Assembly: GCF_000614545.1 (NCBI RefSeq)
Contig: NZ_BAKW01000006.1
Span: 62,001 to 126,000, forward strand
Source: Asaia platycodi JCM 25414
GTDB lineage: Bacteria > Pseudomonadota > Alphaproteobacteria > Acetobacterales > Acetobacteraceae
Length of the DNA: 64,000 nucleotides
Direction of reading: 5' to 3'
Positions 10,589 to 19,748 of this stretch are shown piece after piece. The number at the start of each line of letters is the position of its first letter. Position 1 is the stretch's first letter. Below the pieces are notes generated by a model. It made no database searches. It was given only the letters and a program-made list of their open reading frames with translations, and was not told the DNA's origin. Position numbers and translations under genes: made by a program.

Positions 10589-11923
10589 TTAGGTCAGAGC
10601 CGCTTCCTGCAAGCGCCGAATGACACGCGCGTGTCCCATCAGCGGCAGAAGGGCGTGAAGCTCCGGTCCGGCCTCCTCTCCCGTGAGGGCGAGACGCAGC
10701 GGGTGGAACAAGGCCTTACCCTTGCGTCCTGAGACCTCTTTGAGCGCCGTCGTCCAGAGCTTCCAGCTATCTGCAGTCAGGGGGGCTTCAGGCAGGGTCT
10801 GTTCGGCCTGAGCGAGGAAAGCTGCCTCGTCGCTCAAAGTGGGAGGAGAAATTTCGCCCTGTACCACGTCCCACCAGAAGGCGATTTCGCCGGTAAGGTC
10901 GACATTGCCGCTGATGGCGTTCCAGAAAGCCTCATCGGCGCCCTCGGGCAGACGCGATTTCACGTCTTCGAACGACAGACCATGCAGCAGGCGACGATTG
11001 AGCCCGAGCAGATGCTGCATGTCGAAACGCGCTGCCGATTTTGAGATATGAGACAGGTCGAAGCTCGCAATCGACTGCTCCAGCGTCATGGGCACCGGGT
11101 CGTCGGAGCTGCCGATCTTCGCCAGATAGGAAACGACCGATTGCGGCTCCATGCCGTCATGACGCAAAGCGCGCAGCGACAGCGCGTCGAAGCGCTTGGA
11201 CAGCTTGCCGCCACCCTCATCGAGCAGGAGCGGGAGATGGGCAAAGGTGAAGCGGTTCGGTCTGCCGCCAAGCGCCTCGATGATATCGAGCTGTACGCCG
11301 GTATTGGTAATGTGGTCTTCACCCCGAATAATGTGCGTGATCCCCAGCTCCATATCGTCCACGACCGAAGCGAGGGTGTAGAGCACGGTGCCGTCTGCGC
11401 GCACCAGAACCGGGTCGGAAATGGCGGTGAGCTTTACCGACAGATCGCCCATGACCAGATCGCGCCAGCTCTTGTGACCGTCGGAGAGACGGAAGCGCCA
11501 ATAGGGGGTCTTGCCATTGGCCTCGGCCCGCTCGCGCTGCTCTGGCGTCAAACGCAGCATGGCACGATCATAGATCGGAGGCTTACGCGCCTTGAGACGC
11601 GCCTCGCGCTTGGCCGCAAGCTCCAGCTCGCTCTCAAAGCAGGGATAGAGGCGTCCCGATGCCTTCAGGGCCTCGATGGCGAGCGCGTAGCGGTCGAGAC
11701 GTTGTGACTGATGGGCGGTTTCGTCCCAGCTCAGGCCGAGCCATTCGAGATCGGTCTTGATGCCCTGCTCATATTCCGCTTTCGACCGCTCGACATCCGT
11801 GTCGTCGATGCGAAGCAGGAATTTGCCGCCATGATTGCGGGCATACAGGGCGTTGGCGATGGCCAGACGGGCATTGCCAACATGAAGATAGCCGGTCGGG
11901 CTGGGAGCGAAGCGCAGTTTCAT
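10589..11923 (-). CDS. gltX: Glutamyl-tRNA synthetase
   Basis: 444 residues from ATG at 11923 (MKLRFAPSPTGYLHVGNAR). The class I motifs are present: the HIGH-like H14-V-G-N and the KMSKS-like KLSKRFD about residue 245, with the family segment LRIDDTDVERSK. It charges tRNA-Glu. Many alphaproteobacteria that lack GlnRS also use a GluRS to mischarge tRNA-Gln, and acetic acid bacteria often carry two copies; this copy cannot be assigned to either role from sequence alone. The KirBac gene follows. Confidence 0.94.
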   Translation of the reverse strand: MKLRFAPSPTGYLHVGNARLAIANALYARNHGGKFLLRIDDTDVERSKAEYEQGIKTDLEWLGLSWDETAHQSQRLDRYALAIEALKASGRLYPCFESELELAAKREARLKARKPPIYDRAMLRLTPEQRERAEANGKTPYWRFRLSDGHKSWRDLVMGDLSVKLTAISDPVLVRADGTVLYTLASVVDDMELGITHIIRGEDHITNTGVQLDIIEALGGRPNRFTFAHLPLLLDEGGGKLSKRFDALSLRALRHDGMEPQSVVSYLAKIGSSDDPVPMTLEQSIASFDLSHISKSAARFDMQHLLGLNRRLLHGLSFEDVKSRLPEGADEAFWNAISGNVDLTGEIAFWWDVVQGEISPPTLSDEAAFLAQAEQTLPEAPLTADSWKLWTTALKEVSGRKGKALFHPLRLALTGEEAGPELHALLPLMGHARVIRRLQEAALT

Positions 11924-11998
11924 GCTGCTTCTATGCCAAGCGCGCAGGCAATTTGCCAGAGCCTGCACACGCCCGACCGTTCAGAAAACCGGGGGTTT

Positions 11999-12757
11999 TC
12001 AGAAAATCCGCGAGAACCCGGCACGTTGCAGCTCGGCCAGAGCCCCTAAGGCGCTCGGCGTCACGATAGCACGGGGGTCGAGTGCATTGGTCAGTTCGGC
12101 GGCTAGCTGCTCCTGCGTGAGCCCGGCAGGTCCGGCGCCGAGGGCGATCAGCCGGCCTGCATGAGCCCAGACGGCGTTGTGACAGGCAAGAAAGACCACG
12201 CCACGCGCCTGAAGCGCCGGAATGCTGCGCCCGGCGGCCCCATAGGCGCCCTGCTCGTCCTGATGATGGCGCGAGCTGCCTGCAGGTGTCTGATGCAACG
12301 GCATTGCCGTCTGACCGGGAGAGACCAGGCGGGCCAGGTCGAAATGCGCCCAGGCAGCCTCGTTATAAAGCCCAAGCTGCGCTTCGCCCCAGAGCGCCAT
12401 GACGAGCAGGGCATCGGGGTGGACGAAGGAAAAAACCTCGCTGTTGAGCAGGTTCTGCGCTTCGTTCGGCCAGTTGCCCGAAAGCGCTGTGCCAGTGCCC
12501 AGCATTTTCTGCGCGCCGCGATACGCCAATAGCGCATCGAAAGCCACGTCGTCCCAAAAATCGGGATGATCCAGCAGGCGTGGCACGGTAGTGAACTGGC
12601 GCCGCCGCGGCAGGGCTGCGAGTTGACGGCTCAGATCGGATAGACCGCTCTGCGGCGCAGGCGAGGGCGGTAGAACGGTAGCGGCCAGACCCGGCAAGGG
12701 AGCTGCCATGCCGAGCGCAGTGGCTCCCCAAAGGAGCTTACGGCGTTCTACGGCCAT
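11999..12757 (-). CDS. Tat-signal protein with DsrE/F-like C-terminal region
   Basis: 252 residues. The N-terminus VERRKLLWGATALGMA is a twin-arginine-like signal, so export of a folded protein to the periplasm is likely. The C-terminal half (GVVFLACHNAVWAHAGRL ... ALDPRAIVTPSALGALAELQRAGFSRIF) resembles small DsrE/DsrF-like sulfur-relay folds, which have the same V-x-F-x-x-C-x-N-A strand and end with a Q-R-A-G-F-x-x-x segment. Function unknown. Its ATG overlaps the stop of the gene before it (TGATG at 12757), so translation is coupled. Last gene of the aroF-pncB cluster. Confidence 0.6.
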   Translation of the reverse strand: MAVERRKLLWGATALGMAAPLPGLAATVLPPSPAPQSGLSDLSRQLAALPRRRQFTTVPRLLDHPDFWDDVAFDALLAYRGAQKMLGTGTALSGNWPNEAQNLLNSEVFSFVHPDALLVMALWGEAQLGLYNEAAWAHFDLARLVSPGQTAMPLHQTPAGSSRHHQDEQGAYGAAGRSIPALQARGVVFLACHNAVWAHAGRLIALGAGPAGLTQEQLAAELTNALDPRAIVTPSALGALAELQRAGFSRIF

Positions 12758-13131
12758 CAGAGTTCGACCTGTTCGTCGTCTTCCACAAGGCGACGCGGGT
12801 CGAGCGTGCGCCAGTCCCGCTCCATCGACGTCGCAGGAGTGGCGGCAAAATCCTCAAGCTCGGAGGCTGACTTCCAGCCATCGTCACCCGCCTCGACCAC
12901 GATCGCGTCTTCGCCGAACGAGAACCAGGATTCGAGTACTTCGCGCCCGACAGCACCACCAACGCGACACCGTTCGATGCTGTCACGCACATAGGCGCGG
13001 GCATAGGCGTTGGCATGGGCGAGGTCCTGGAAGTCTTTGACCTCTTCCACGATTCCTTCTTCCGCACCGCCCGAATTATCGAGAATGCGGACAAACCAGC
13101 CGCGATCGGGCTCTGCTTCAGAACTGCTCAC
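12757..13131 (-). CDS. Small acidic hypothetical protein
   Basis: 124 residues starting at GTG 13131, which overlaps the pncB stop by four bases (GTGA). Highly acidic, no signal peptide or membrane span, with several Trp (RGWFVRIL, ESWFSFGED, DDGWKSAS). I do not recognise a family. The tight overlap with genes on both sides suggests it is made in step with them, possibly as a partner protein; that is inference. Confidence 0.7.
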   Translation of the reverse strand: MSSSEAEPDRGWFVRILDNSGGAEEGIVEEVKDFQDLAHANAYARAYVRDSIERCRVGGAVGREVLESWFSFGEDAIVVEAGDDGWKSASELEDFAATPATSMERDWRTLDPRRLVEDDEQVEL

Positions 13132-14332
13132 GCTTCGTTCTCCTTCTTTTTAGACGGGACTTTTTGCAGAAGGAACTCGCGACCGACCTTCACCCGCTTC
13201 TCGCCGTCATAAGCGACGATATCGGCTGTGGCATAGGTTTCGTTCCATTTGACAGGGATGAAAGACCCCGTGCCCACGACATCGAGCGGGGCATGAGAGT
13301 CGCGCATCGTCATGCATTTCTCAAGGCCAAAGCCGGAAGAAACGATGATCTTCACCTCGGTAAAACCGGCTTCATTGAGTGATTCACGCATCCACCAGAT
13401 GGCGGCTGCCGATACCCCCGTGCCGACGAGGTCCTTCAGCTCATGATCGGAGCGATAACGCCTGATCGTGCCCGGTGTGTGACGCTCTAGCACGCCATAG
13501 GAAGATTGCGGATCGAGCCCTTCGATGAAGCGCCCGCCATGGGTATCCAGACGCACACTGATGCGCCCCTCAGCTGCCAGCTCGGGGAAGCGACGGCAGA
13601 CGGCCAGCGCATCGGTGATCTCCTGACCGAAGTAATCGACCAGCACCACCAACGGATCGTTCGGATAGACCTCGTGATACATTTCAGCGGCACGCAGGTC
13701 GATCCGGCATAGCCGATCAGGGCGTGAGGCATGGTGCCCAGCCCCCGCTCGGCACCGAAAAAGCCTGCTGTCACATCATTGGCGCAACCGACAAAGCCCC
13801 TGGCCCCCTCGCGGCGCGCTGCGCGTGAGCCAACAGAAGCCGCATAGCCCATGATTTCCTGCATTTCGAAACCGGCACAATGCCGCGCTTCCATCGCCAT
13901 GAAAGCAGCATCTGGCAGGGCAAGTGCCATCTGATAGGCGTTATGGGCAGCGACGCAGGCGGAGCCGAGCTTCTGCAGCAGCAGGGTTTCGAGCGGGGCC
14001 ATGCGGGTAAAGGGGCCGGTCAGATAAACCAGTGGCTCCCCGGCCCCGACCCAGCTGCCCTCAGGCGTCATGATTTCGATCGCAACCGAGAAACCCTGTT
14101 CTCGAGCGACGTTTCTGAGCCACTCGATCATCAGGCCGTGGGCAGCAATGACCGGCCTGCGGATGAAGAGCGCATAGGTGACTTCGCACTCGCCGAAATG
14201 CGAGACGATCGCCTGAGTGCGGTTGAAATACGCATCGGTGCGCGCCGCGATCTCGCTCTGGCTCAGAGCGAGCTTCGGGCTGACCGCAGATCGGATGGCG
14301 GCATTTTCTTCATCTGGCCGGTTCGAGGTCAT
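13128..14332 (-). CDS. pncB: Nicotinate phosphoribosyltransferase, one frameshift
   Basis: About 401 residues. It converts nicotinate and PRPP to nicotinate mononucleotide, the entry step of NAD salvage. Conserved segments include the early [38 protein letters not shown] and [16 protein letters not shown] followed by [10 protein letters not shown]. The N-terminal frame runs to about 13700 (LIGYAGST) and the rest lies in the next frame ([15 protein letters not shown]). One lost C near 13703 explains the break. Its ATG overlaps the DAHP synthase stop (ATGA, 14329-14332). Confidence 0.9.
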
Positions 14333-15723
14333 TTTTGCAACGCTCCATGATCGCGGAAATGCCCCGTCAGCTCCTCAGCCAGAAGGAAAGCCATTTCGAG
14401 CGATTGCTCGGCATTGAGGCGCGGGTCGCAGAACGTCTCGTAACGCCCTGCCAGATCGGCTTCGGTGAGGCACTGGGCGCCACCGACGCATTCGGTCACG
14501 TCCTGACCCGTCATTTCGATGTGGATTCCGCCCGGACGCAGGCCAGCCCTCTGGAAGACCGAGAAGAAACCCTTCACTTCGCCGAGAATGGAGTCGAAGG
14601 AACGCGTCTTGACCTTGTCAGCCGTGGTAATCGTGTTGCCATGCATCGGGTCGCAGAGCCAAGTAACCGTACGACCGCTGGCCTGCACCTTGTCGAGAAG
14701 CGGCGGCAGGAAATCGCCGACCTTGCCCGCACCCATACGCGAGATGAGGGTGATGCGTCCGGCCTCGTCCTTCGGGTTCAGGATATCCAGCAGGTTTTCA
14801 AGATCGTCGAGTGTCGTCGTCGGCCCGACCTTGATGCCGATCGGGTTGCCGACGCCACGCAGGAACTCGACATGAGCGCCATCGGGCTGGCGCGTACGAT
14901 CGCCGATCCACAGAAAATGCGCCGAGCAATCGTACCAGTTCTCGCTCAGGCTATCGATGCGTGTCAGGGCCTGCTCGTAAGGCAGAAGTAGCGCCTCATG
15001 CGAGGTGTAGAACTCGGTCTCGTTGATCTGCGGGGCGCTCTGGTTGAAACCGCAGGCCCCCATGAAGGAAAGCGTCTCATCAATGCGCTGGGCCAGATCC
15101 TGATAGCGCTCTGCGAGCGGCGAGCGCTTGACGAAGCCCAAATTCCAGCGATGCACTTCATGCAGATTGGCATAACCGCCGGAAGCGAAGGCGCGCAGCA
15201 GGTTCATGACACCGGCTGACTGGAAATAGCCGGTTTCCATACGGCCCGGATCGGGCAGACGCGCGGCCTCTGTGAATTCAGGCCCGTTGATGATGTCACC
15301 GCGATAGCACGGCAGCGTCACGCCATCGAGGGTTTCGGTGTCGGAAGAGCGCGGCTTGGCATATTGCCCGGCCATACGTCCGATCTTGATGACCGGCACC
15401 TTGGCGCCAAAGGTGAGCACAACGGCCATCTGCAGCAGCACACGGAAAGTATCGCGCACGATATCGGCCGTAAACTCGTTGAAGCTCTCGGCACAGGCCC
15501 CGCCCTGCAACACAAACGCCTCGCCGCGCGCCGCCTTGGCGAGCTGGCTTTTGAGGCGCCGCGTTTCGCCTGCAAACACCAGCGGCGGATAGCGCCGCAG
15601 TCGGGCTTCGACAGAGTCGAGCGCGGCTGCATCCAGATAATGCGGTGCCTGGCGAATGGGGTGCGACCGCCAGCTCGACGGCGTCCAGCCGGCGTGCTGG
15701 GCGGATTCGCGGTTCGGGTGCAT
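14329..15723 (-). CDS. aroF: 3-deoxy-7-phosphoheptulonate synthase, class II
   Basis: 464 residues, plant-type (class II) DAHP synthase, which condenses PEP and erythrose 4-phosphate in the first step of the shikimate pathway. Typical segments include [15 protein letters not shown], the KPRSSDTE loop, [16 protein letters not shown] [10 protein letters not shown], and CDPMHGNT near the C-terminus. The gene symbol is by analogy; class II enzymes are also called aroG or aroH. An AAGGAAG ribosome-binding site precedes the ATG. First gene of an overlapping set with pncB and two small unknowns. Confidence 0.94.
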   Translation of the reverse strand: MHPNRESAQHAGWTPSSWRSHPIRQAPHYLDAAALDSVEARLRRYPPLVFAGETRRLKSQLAKAARGEAFVLQGGACAESFNEFTADIVRDTFRVLLQMAVVLTFGAKVPVIKIGRMAGQYAKPRSSDTETLDGVTLPCYRGDIINGPEFTEAARLPDPGRMETGYFQSAGVMNLLRAFASGGYANLHEVHRWNLGFVKRSPLAERYQDLAQRIDETLSFMGACGFNQSAPQINETEFYTSHEALLLPYEQALTRIDSLSENWYDCSAHFLWIGDRTRQPDGAHVEFLRGVGNPIGIKVGPTTTLDDLENLLDILNPKDEAGRITLISRMGAGKVGDFLPPLLDKVQASGRTVTWLCDPMHGNTITTADKVKTRSFDSILGEVKGFFSVFQRAGLRPGGIHIEMTGQDVTECVGGAQCLTEADLAGRYETFCDPRLNAEQSLEMAFLLAEELTGHFRDHGALQK

Positions 15724-15785
15724 GAGAGCGTCTTCCTTCGGTTCAAAAAGAGGGGGTCTAGTATGAAACGGAATATTCCTGTCGC

Positions 15786-16442
15786 CTAGGGGCTAACCTC
15801 GGCACGGACGCGGCGGAATGTCAGATTCCAGCGACAGGCGCCGGTCAGAGGATGATCGTCGGAGGCCAGTGGAGCGATCCCGTGATAGAAGAGGCGCGAT
15901 GCGCCACCCCATACCACCACGTCTCCGCTGACAAGGCGCAATTTGCGGACCGGATCTGTGCGCTCTGCACCGCCGAACAGAAACTGGGCCGCCAGCCCCA
16001 GAGAAATGGAGACGATCGGAGAATCGAGCGCTGTTTCATCGCGGTCCTGATGCAGCCCCATACGCGCGCCGGGGGCATAGCGGTTGAGAAGGCAGGCCTG
16101 CGGCTGGAAATCACCGAAACCCGCCTGTGCCGCCATATCTTGCGCAAAAGTGATCCAGTCGGGTGGCAGTGCAGGCCAGAACCCGCCCGAAAGGGGGTCA
16201 CGGGACTCGTAACGGTACCCCGCTGCGTCGGAATGCCAGCCAAGCGAGCCACAATTTGTCATCTCTACCGAAAAGCGGCGACCGCCCGGTGTCGTTAGCC
16301 GCCTCAGCGGCGCCTGCGACACGATGTCACCCACCTGCGCCATCAGCCTTTCTTGGCGTGATAAGGCGGCTCCGGGAAGTAAAACGGCCCCCTGCGCGAG
16401 GGTCTCGCGTGCCCTGAGGGCGCCGAACAGATCATCCATCAT
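15786..16442 (-). CDS. alkB: AlkB-type 2-oxoglutarate/Fe(II) DNA repair dioxygenase
   Basis: 218 residues. It oxidatively removes methyl groups from 1-methyladenine and 3-methylcytosine in DNA. The iron ligands H131-x-D133 (LHQDRDE) and H187 (FYHGI) and the 2-oxoglutarate-binding arginines R204 and R210 (RWNLTFRR) are all present. It sits 62 bp upstream of aroF on the same strand and divergent from the secreted protein gene at 16581. No Ada-like regulator is adjacent. Confidence 0.94.
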   Translation of the reverse strand: MMDDLFGALRARETLAQGAVLLPGAALSRQERLMAQVGDIVSQAPLRRLTTPGGRRFSVEMTNCGSLGWHSDAAGYRYESRDPLSGGFWPALPPDWITFAQDMAAQAGFGDFQPQACLLNRYAPGARMGLHQDRDETALDSPIVSISLGLAAQFLFGGAERTDPVRKLRLVSGDVVVWGGASRLFYHGIAPLASDDHPLTGACRWNLTFRRVRAEVSP

Positions 16443-16580
16443 AATAGGCCCTTGCCGCCTCCTGCCTCACCGCTTACTTGAGGTTCTTATCAGCGCCAGA
16501 GATCGGGCTTATTTCCGAATTGGCAACCACCGTTCCTGTACGCCAAGCGTAACGGGACGAAACTGCAAGGGAATGCTTCG

Positions 16581-16967
16581 ATGGCAAAGCTCCGACGCGG
16601 CGCCTTTCTGGCCGCCACTCTCCTCGCCCTGCCTGCCGGCACGGCCTGGGCCCAGTTTACGGGACAGAACGCCCCGAATGACGCCCATGCTCCGCAGAGC
16701 ACCACCAATGACGGCGGCGTTGAATATCATGGCAAGGGCGAACATCTGACCGCCAAAGGCCGCCACTCGCTGCCGCCCGGCTATCAGGAAACGCCGAGCA
16801 CCGAGTTCAATCACGGCCCCGACCCCGATCACGCCGATAATGTGCAGCGCGATGCCGTGACCGGCGCCGATCTGAGCAAATTCGGTTCTGCCTATTCCAA
16901 TAGCAGCCCGGTCCAGAGCGGCCAGCTCGGCGATGCATCGGGCAATGGCTGGGTGGCCCCGCGCTGA
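16581..16967 (+). CDS. Small secreted protein with DxVTGAxxxxFGxAYxN motif
   Basis: 128 residues. AGGGA ribosome-binding site, then a clear signal peptide (MAKLRRGAFLAATLLALPAGTAWA, cleaved after AWA). The mature part is polar and His/Asp-rich with little predicted structure. Near its C-terminus it has DAVTGADLSKFGSAYSNSSPV, closely matched by the secreted protein encoded at 59995-60396. Function unknown; location periplasm or outside. It is followed by a perfect 10-bp hairpin terminator. Confidence 0.7.
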   Translation: MAKLRRGAFLAATLLALPAGTAWAQFTGQNAPNDAHAPQSTTNDGGVEYHGKGEHLTAKGRHSLPPGYQETPSTEFNHGPDPDHADNVQRDAVTGADLSKFGSAYSNSSPVQSGQLGDASGNGWVAPR

Positions 16968-16975
16968 ACACAGTC

Positions 16976-17000
16976 TCCCGGATGCCTCGCGCATCCGGGA
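16976..17000 (+). terminator. Hairpin downstream of the secreted protein gene
   Basis: Perfect 10-bp stem (16976-16985 with 16991-17000, TCCCGGATGC/GCATCCGGGA) around a 5-base loop, 9 bp after the stop codon. No T-run follows. Confidence 0.65.
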
Positions 17001-17118
17001 TCTCTGCGGCAGGAAAAACGCGCAGCAACAATAGCTGCAAGATCTTATCGGTACCCTGTGCCCGACAGAGGCAGGCAGGCAGCGGCAGATCCAGCTCTTC
17101 TCGAAACTGATCCGGCTT

Positions 17119-17190
17119 TCAGAACGACAAGGTAAACTGCCCCTGCAATGCGGAGGCGTCGGCATAAAGATGCGAGATGACCAAGCAAAT
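17119..17190 (-). pseudogene. Possible 3' remnant of an outer-membrane beta-barrel gene
   Basis: The minus strand reads HLYADASALQGQFTLSF-stop. A final strand of alternating residues ending in Phe is typical of porins and TonB receptors. The frame is closed by a TAA about 25 codons upstream and no other barrel sequence is seen, so at most the tail of a lost gene remains. This could be chance. Confidence 0.3.
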
Positions 17191-17306
17191 CGTTTAGTTT
17201 GTCATTTCTCCGCAGATCAATTGACCATTTTTCTTGCTACGGAATCCATTTTGCAGATCCATCAAAAATAAATATTATATTTGGATTGTTGATTATATCA
17301 GGGTAA

Positions 17307-17678
17307 CTATATTTTACGATTACAGCTCACCCTACCATCCGGTACGGTCCCGTTCTGCGCACCAGCGCCTTGCTGTAGCGCATGGGCCATTTCGTGCGCC
17401 AAAGCGGAGAGAAGGAGGTTCTGATTTTCCCAACCAGCCATGTCAGAGCCGATGTGAATATTTAGGTCGGTAGAATCATAATACAGTCCCGCACCAGTAC
17501 TCCTGACTACCTTTAAGGCAATCTCTCCCGCCGCGTTGATTTCACCAGCAAGAAAAGATGACTTCTGAGCAGCGTCGACGATCTGGTTATAACCGCGGTC
17601 GTCGATGAGATTACCGCCCTTCAAACTATTGAGCCATTTTTGTCCATCGCTATTGATAATCACTCTCGATGTTGACAT
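17307..17678 (-). CDS. Small protein with HExxH zinc-protease motif
   Basis: 123 residues. A GGAAGAG ribosome-binding site precedes the ATG at 17678. The centre reads SALAHEMAHALQQ, an HExxH zinc-metallopeptidase signature, preceded by a strand-rich part (GLYYDSTDLNIHIGS). No signal peptide. Much shorter than free-standing metallopeptidases, and no third zinc ligand can be assigned. It follows the lipoprotein gene by 20 bp and lies at the 3' end of a former type I secretion operon, so it could be a small secreted effector or enzyme; this is inference. Its base composition is AT-rich. Confidence 0.6.
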   Translation of the reverse strand: MSTSRVIINSDGQKWLNSLKGGNLIDDRGYNQIVDAAQKSSFLAGEINAAGEIALKVVRSTGAGLYYDSTDLNIHIGSDMAGWENQNLLLSALAHEMAHALQQGAGAQNGTVPDGRVSCNRKI

Positions 17679-17698
17679 AATCTCTTCCTTTTCACCAT

Positions 17699-18434
17699 CT
17701 ATTTAGATATTTTTATTCCGAAAGATTTTACTTTTCCAAAACCATTAAAACCTATAGTTATCACTGGATTATTTGAAATACTCGTATTTTTATATTCTAT
17801 AGTTGCATTAGACAATTTCTTATTTTTATGAAAAAAAGAGCAGCCAAATACCGGATCTGGGTGATACAACATATTAAAAGGAACTGAATCAGGAGGTAGC
17901 GGTAGGCCTCGTATAATAATTTTTGGATTACTTCCAAATGATTTTAATATTTCTTTTGATGATATGCCATTATCGTCACACCCGTCATTCCTCATCTCTA
18001 TTTGGAAAAACGTAGTCTGTACATCCTTGCCATCGAACTCAGTGTCGTTTCGAGAAGCATGGATCCAGTATACTGGCGTATTAGGATCAAGGGGTCTAAT
18101 CTCGTAAACGTAGAAAATTTTCTTTTTGTATATATTTTCCTCCCTCTACATCAAGTATATGTACAATAGGTTTTTCCCCCTCATTTAACGACTCCTTTAA
18201 TTCTCTTTTATAAGGTGATAAGGTACTAAGATAATCGTTTGAAGTCGAAAATTTTCTATTGGGAACAGAACCCAATTCGCTCGCTTCCCTTACGAGGTTA
18301 ACTGCGAGTAACGTCTGCTTACTCAAGGGCGGCTCAGTACAAGATGACAACCCGATCGACACCCCGGTTAACAGCGCAATCGATTGTATCACGCGTCTCT
18401 CTCGCCGCTTGCGCGAGGGACTATTGCTGCTCAT
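17699..18434 (-). CDS. Predicted lipoprotein of unknown function, one frameshift
   Basis: About 245 residues. N-terminus is basic (SPSRKRRERR), then a hydrophobic stretch ending in the lipobox LSSC, so the Cys would be lipidated. The first frame ends near 18096. Removing one A from the AAAA run at 18135-18138 gives VEGGNIYKKKIFYVYEIRPLDPN, which runs on through MRNDGCDDNG to the stop at 17699, so the two pieces are one protein. The body is rich in beta-type residues with several Cys. No family recognised. Its ATG overlaps the stop of the HlyD remnant (ATGA), placing it in that operon. Confidence 0.68.
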
Positions 18435-19138
18435 CGTTCTCTCCCAGCATTCTGTGAATATCGTTGAACCGGTGAGAGCAGATAGGAGATGACCCGTCTT
18501 TTCCCGGTTACGATACCGGCTGTCACGGCCATGCCTGCCTCAATCGGGCTGTGCCGGCCTCGGTCTCAATAGTTTGGCGGTCGAGCATAATCTGTGCGAC
18601 GTAGCCACTCCCTTCTCCCCCATCGAGATCGGCCTCCGAACCCGCGGTATTCGCCCTGCCCGCCCTGCCATGACCATCGGGGTCGTTCAGTGTATCAACC
18701 GTCTTCAGATCATCTGCCGTACTGGTCTGGCTTATAGAGACTACGTGGCCTAGTATGAGCCCGTAGCGCGTAAACTTGAAGGCAGCGACTTTGACCTGCA
18801 CAGGCTGGCCTTCTGTCACAAACCCGATATCCTTATTACTGATCTCGACCTCGACATTGAGCATTCTGTTGTCAGGCACGATTACCATCAAGCGCTCTCC
18901 TGCCGTGACAACGCCGCGAACAGTAGTAATGCCCTTTCATCACGGCGAGCGCTGCCATCGGAGTGCGAGCCGAACGATCTAACCGGACACGTTTGAAATC
19001 GGCTTTCAACCCACGACCGTGTAGAAGACGGACGACTCCTGAAATAGAAGCTGTATCGCCTAGAGCATTGCAGATCTGGTTCTCTTCGGCTGGGTTACCC
19101 AAAAGACGCAGAAACTCGGTGATCGTTCGAACATTCAT
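18431..19138 (-). pseudogene. Type I secretion system remnant: HlyB N-terminus fused to HlyD C-terminus
   Basis: From 19138 the frame encodes a C39-like N-terminal piece of a type I secretion ABC transporter (FLRLLGNPAEENQI ... GLKADFKRV ... ARTPMAALAVMKG, compare LARTPLPA in the family). About 18925 it joins, in another frame, the end of a HlyD-family membrane-fusion protein: GVVTAGERLMVIVPDNRMLNVEVEISNKDIGFV, then FTRYGLILGHVVSISQ. After a further one-base loss near 18555 comes the family tail IEAGMAVTAGIVTGKRRVISYLLSP, ending at 18431. The ABC transporter membrane and ATPase domains and most of HlyD are missing, so a deletion of roughly 2-3 kb is inferred. The lipoprotein start overlaps its stop. 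Confidence 0.75.
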
Positions 19139-19748
19139 CCTGAATCGCTCGGAATCACACTAACTGCTTCCACCCAAAGGCTCCCAGAGTTCGCAACAAA
19201 GCGTTGCCGTTATGTGTCTTAGTGCTTCACGGGTCTGAGCCGATGCGTATAGGTAGAAAAGTAACGTTTCCGACATCCAGTCTGAGACTGATATTCAAAC
19301 CTATAATTTGCAAAAATCTTTTTTTCGTTTTTTTATTATTACAGTATAATTTTTGAGATTTTATCTTCATATCATCCAAAAATATGTTGCTATCAGGCGA
19401 TGGTGAAATCTGTCGTTCACAACAATGTTCCATTCGGTCGGCGGCCTCTCGACGAAAAAAAAAGAACGGGCCCCGTAAATCTAGCTGGATTGAGTAAGCG
19501 ATCGGTTCATTTGAGGGTTAGTGTCTTTTATAGCTCTCAGATGACGCTCCCATCGCCCGTTTTTACTCCATCCGGACCTGGGTAATAGCAGCGGCTAAAG
19601 CTAATATCTAACTTGATACGCAGGTCATCATTTCATCATAAAACCGAAATAAAATCGTGGTTTGAATTGATGGAACCGTTTCGACACCGTCGCGTCCGCA
19701 TCGGGCGGCGTGACTTCGCGTCTGCCCTGAGACCTTCAGGATCAGGCC
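19139..19748. other. AT-rich gene-free stretch
   Basis: About 610 bp. The part 19290-19400 is very rich in A and T with poly-T tracts. Short open frames on both strands match nothing I recognise and lack ribosome-binding sites. It must hold the promoter of the TonB receptor at 19749 and, on the other strand, whatever drove the former secretion operon. Confidence 0.5.

Larger units (their letters stand above)
16968..17306. other. Intergenic boundary of the AT-rich segment
   Basis: About 340 bp with no intact gene. It holds the hairpin above and, on the minus strand at 17119-17190, a short open remnant ending ALQGQFTLSF-stop. The base composition changes from GC-rich to AT-rich inside this stretch. 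Confidence 0.5.
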
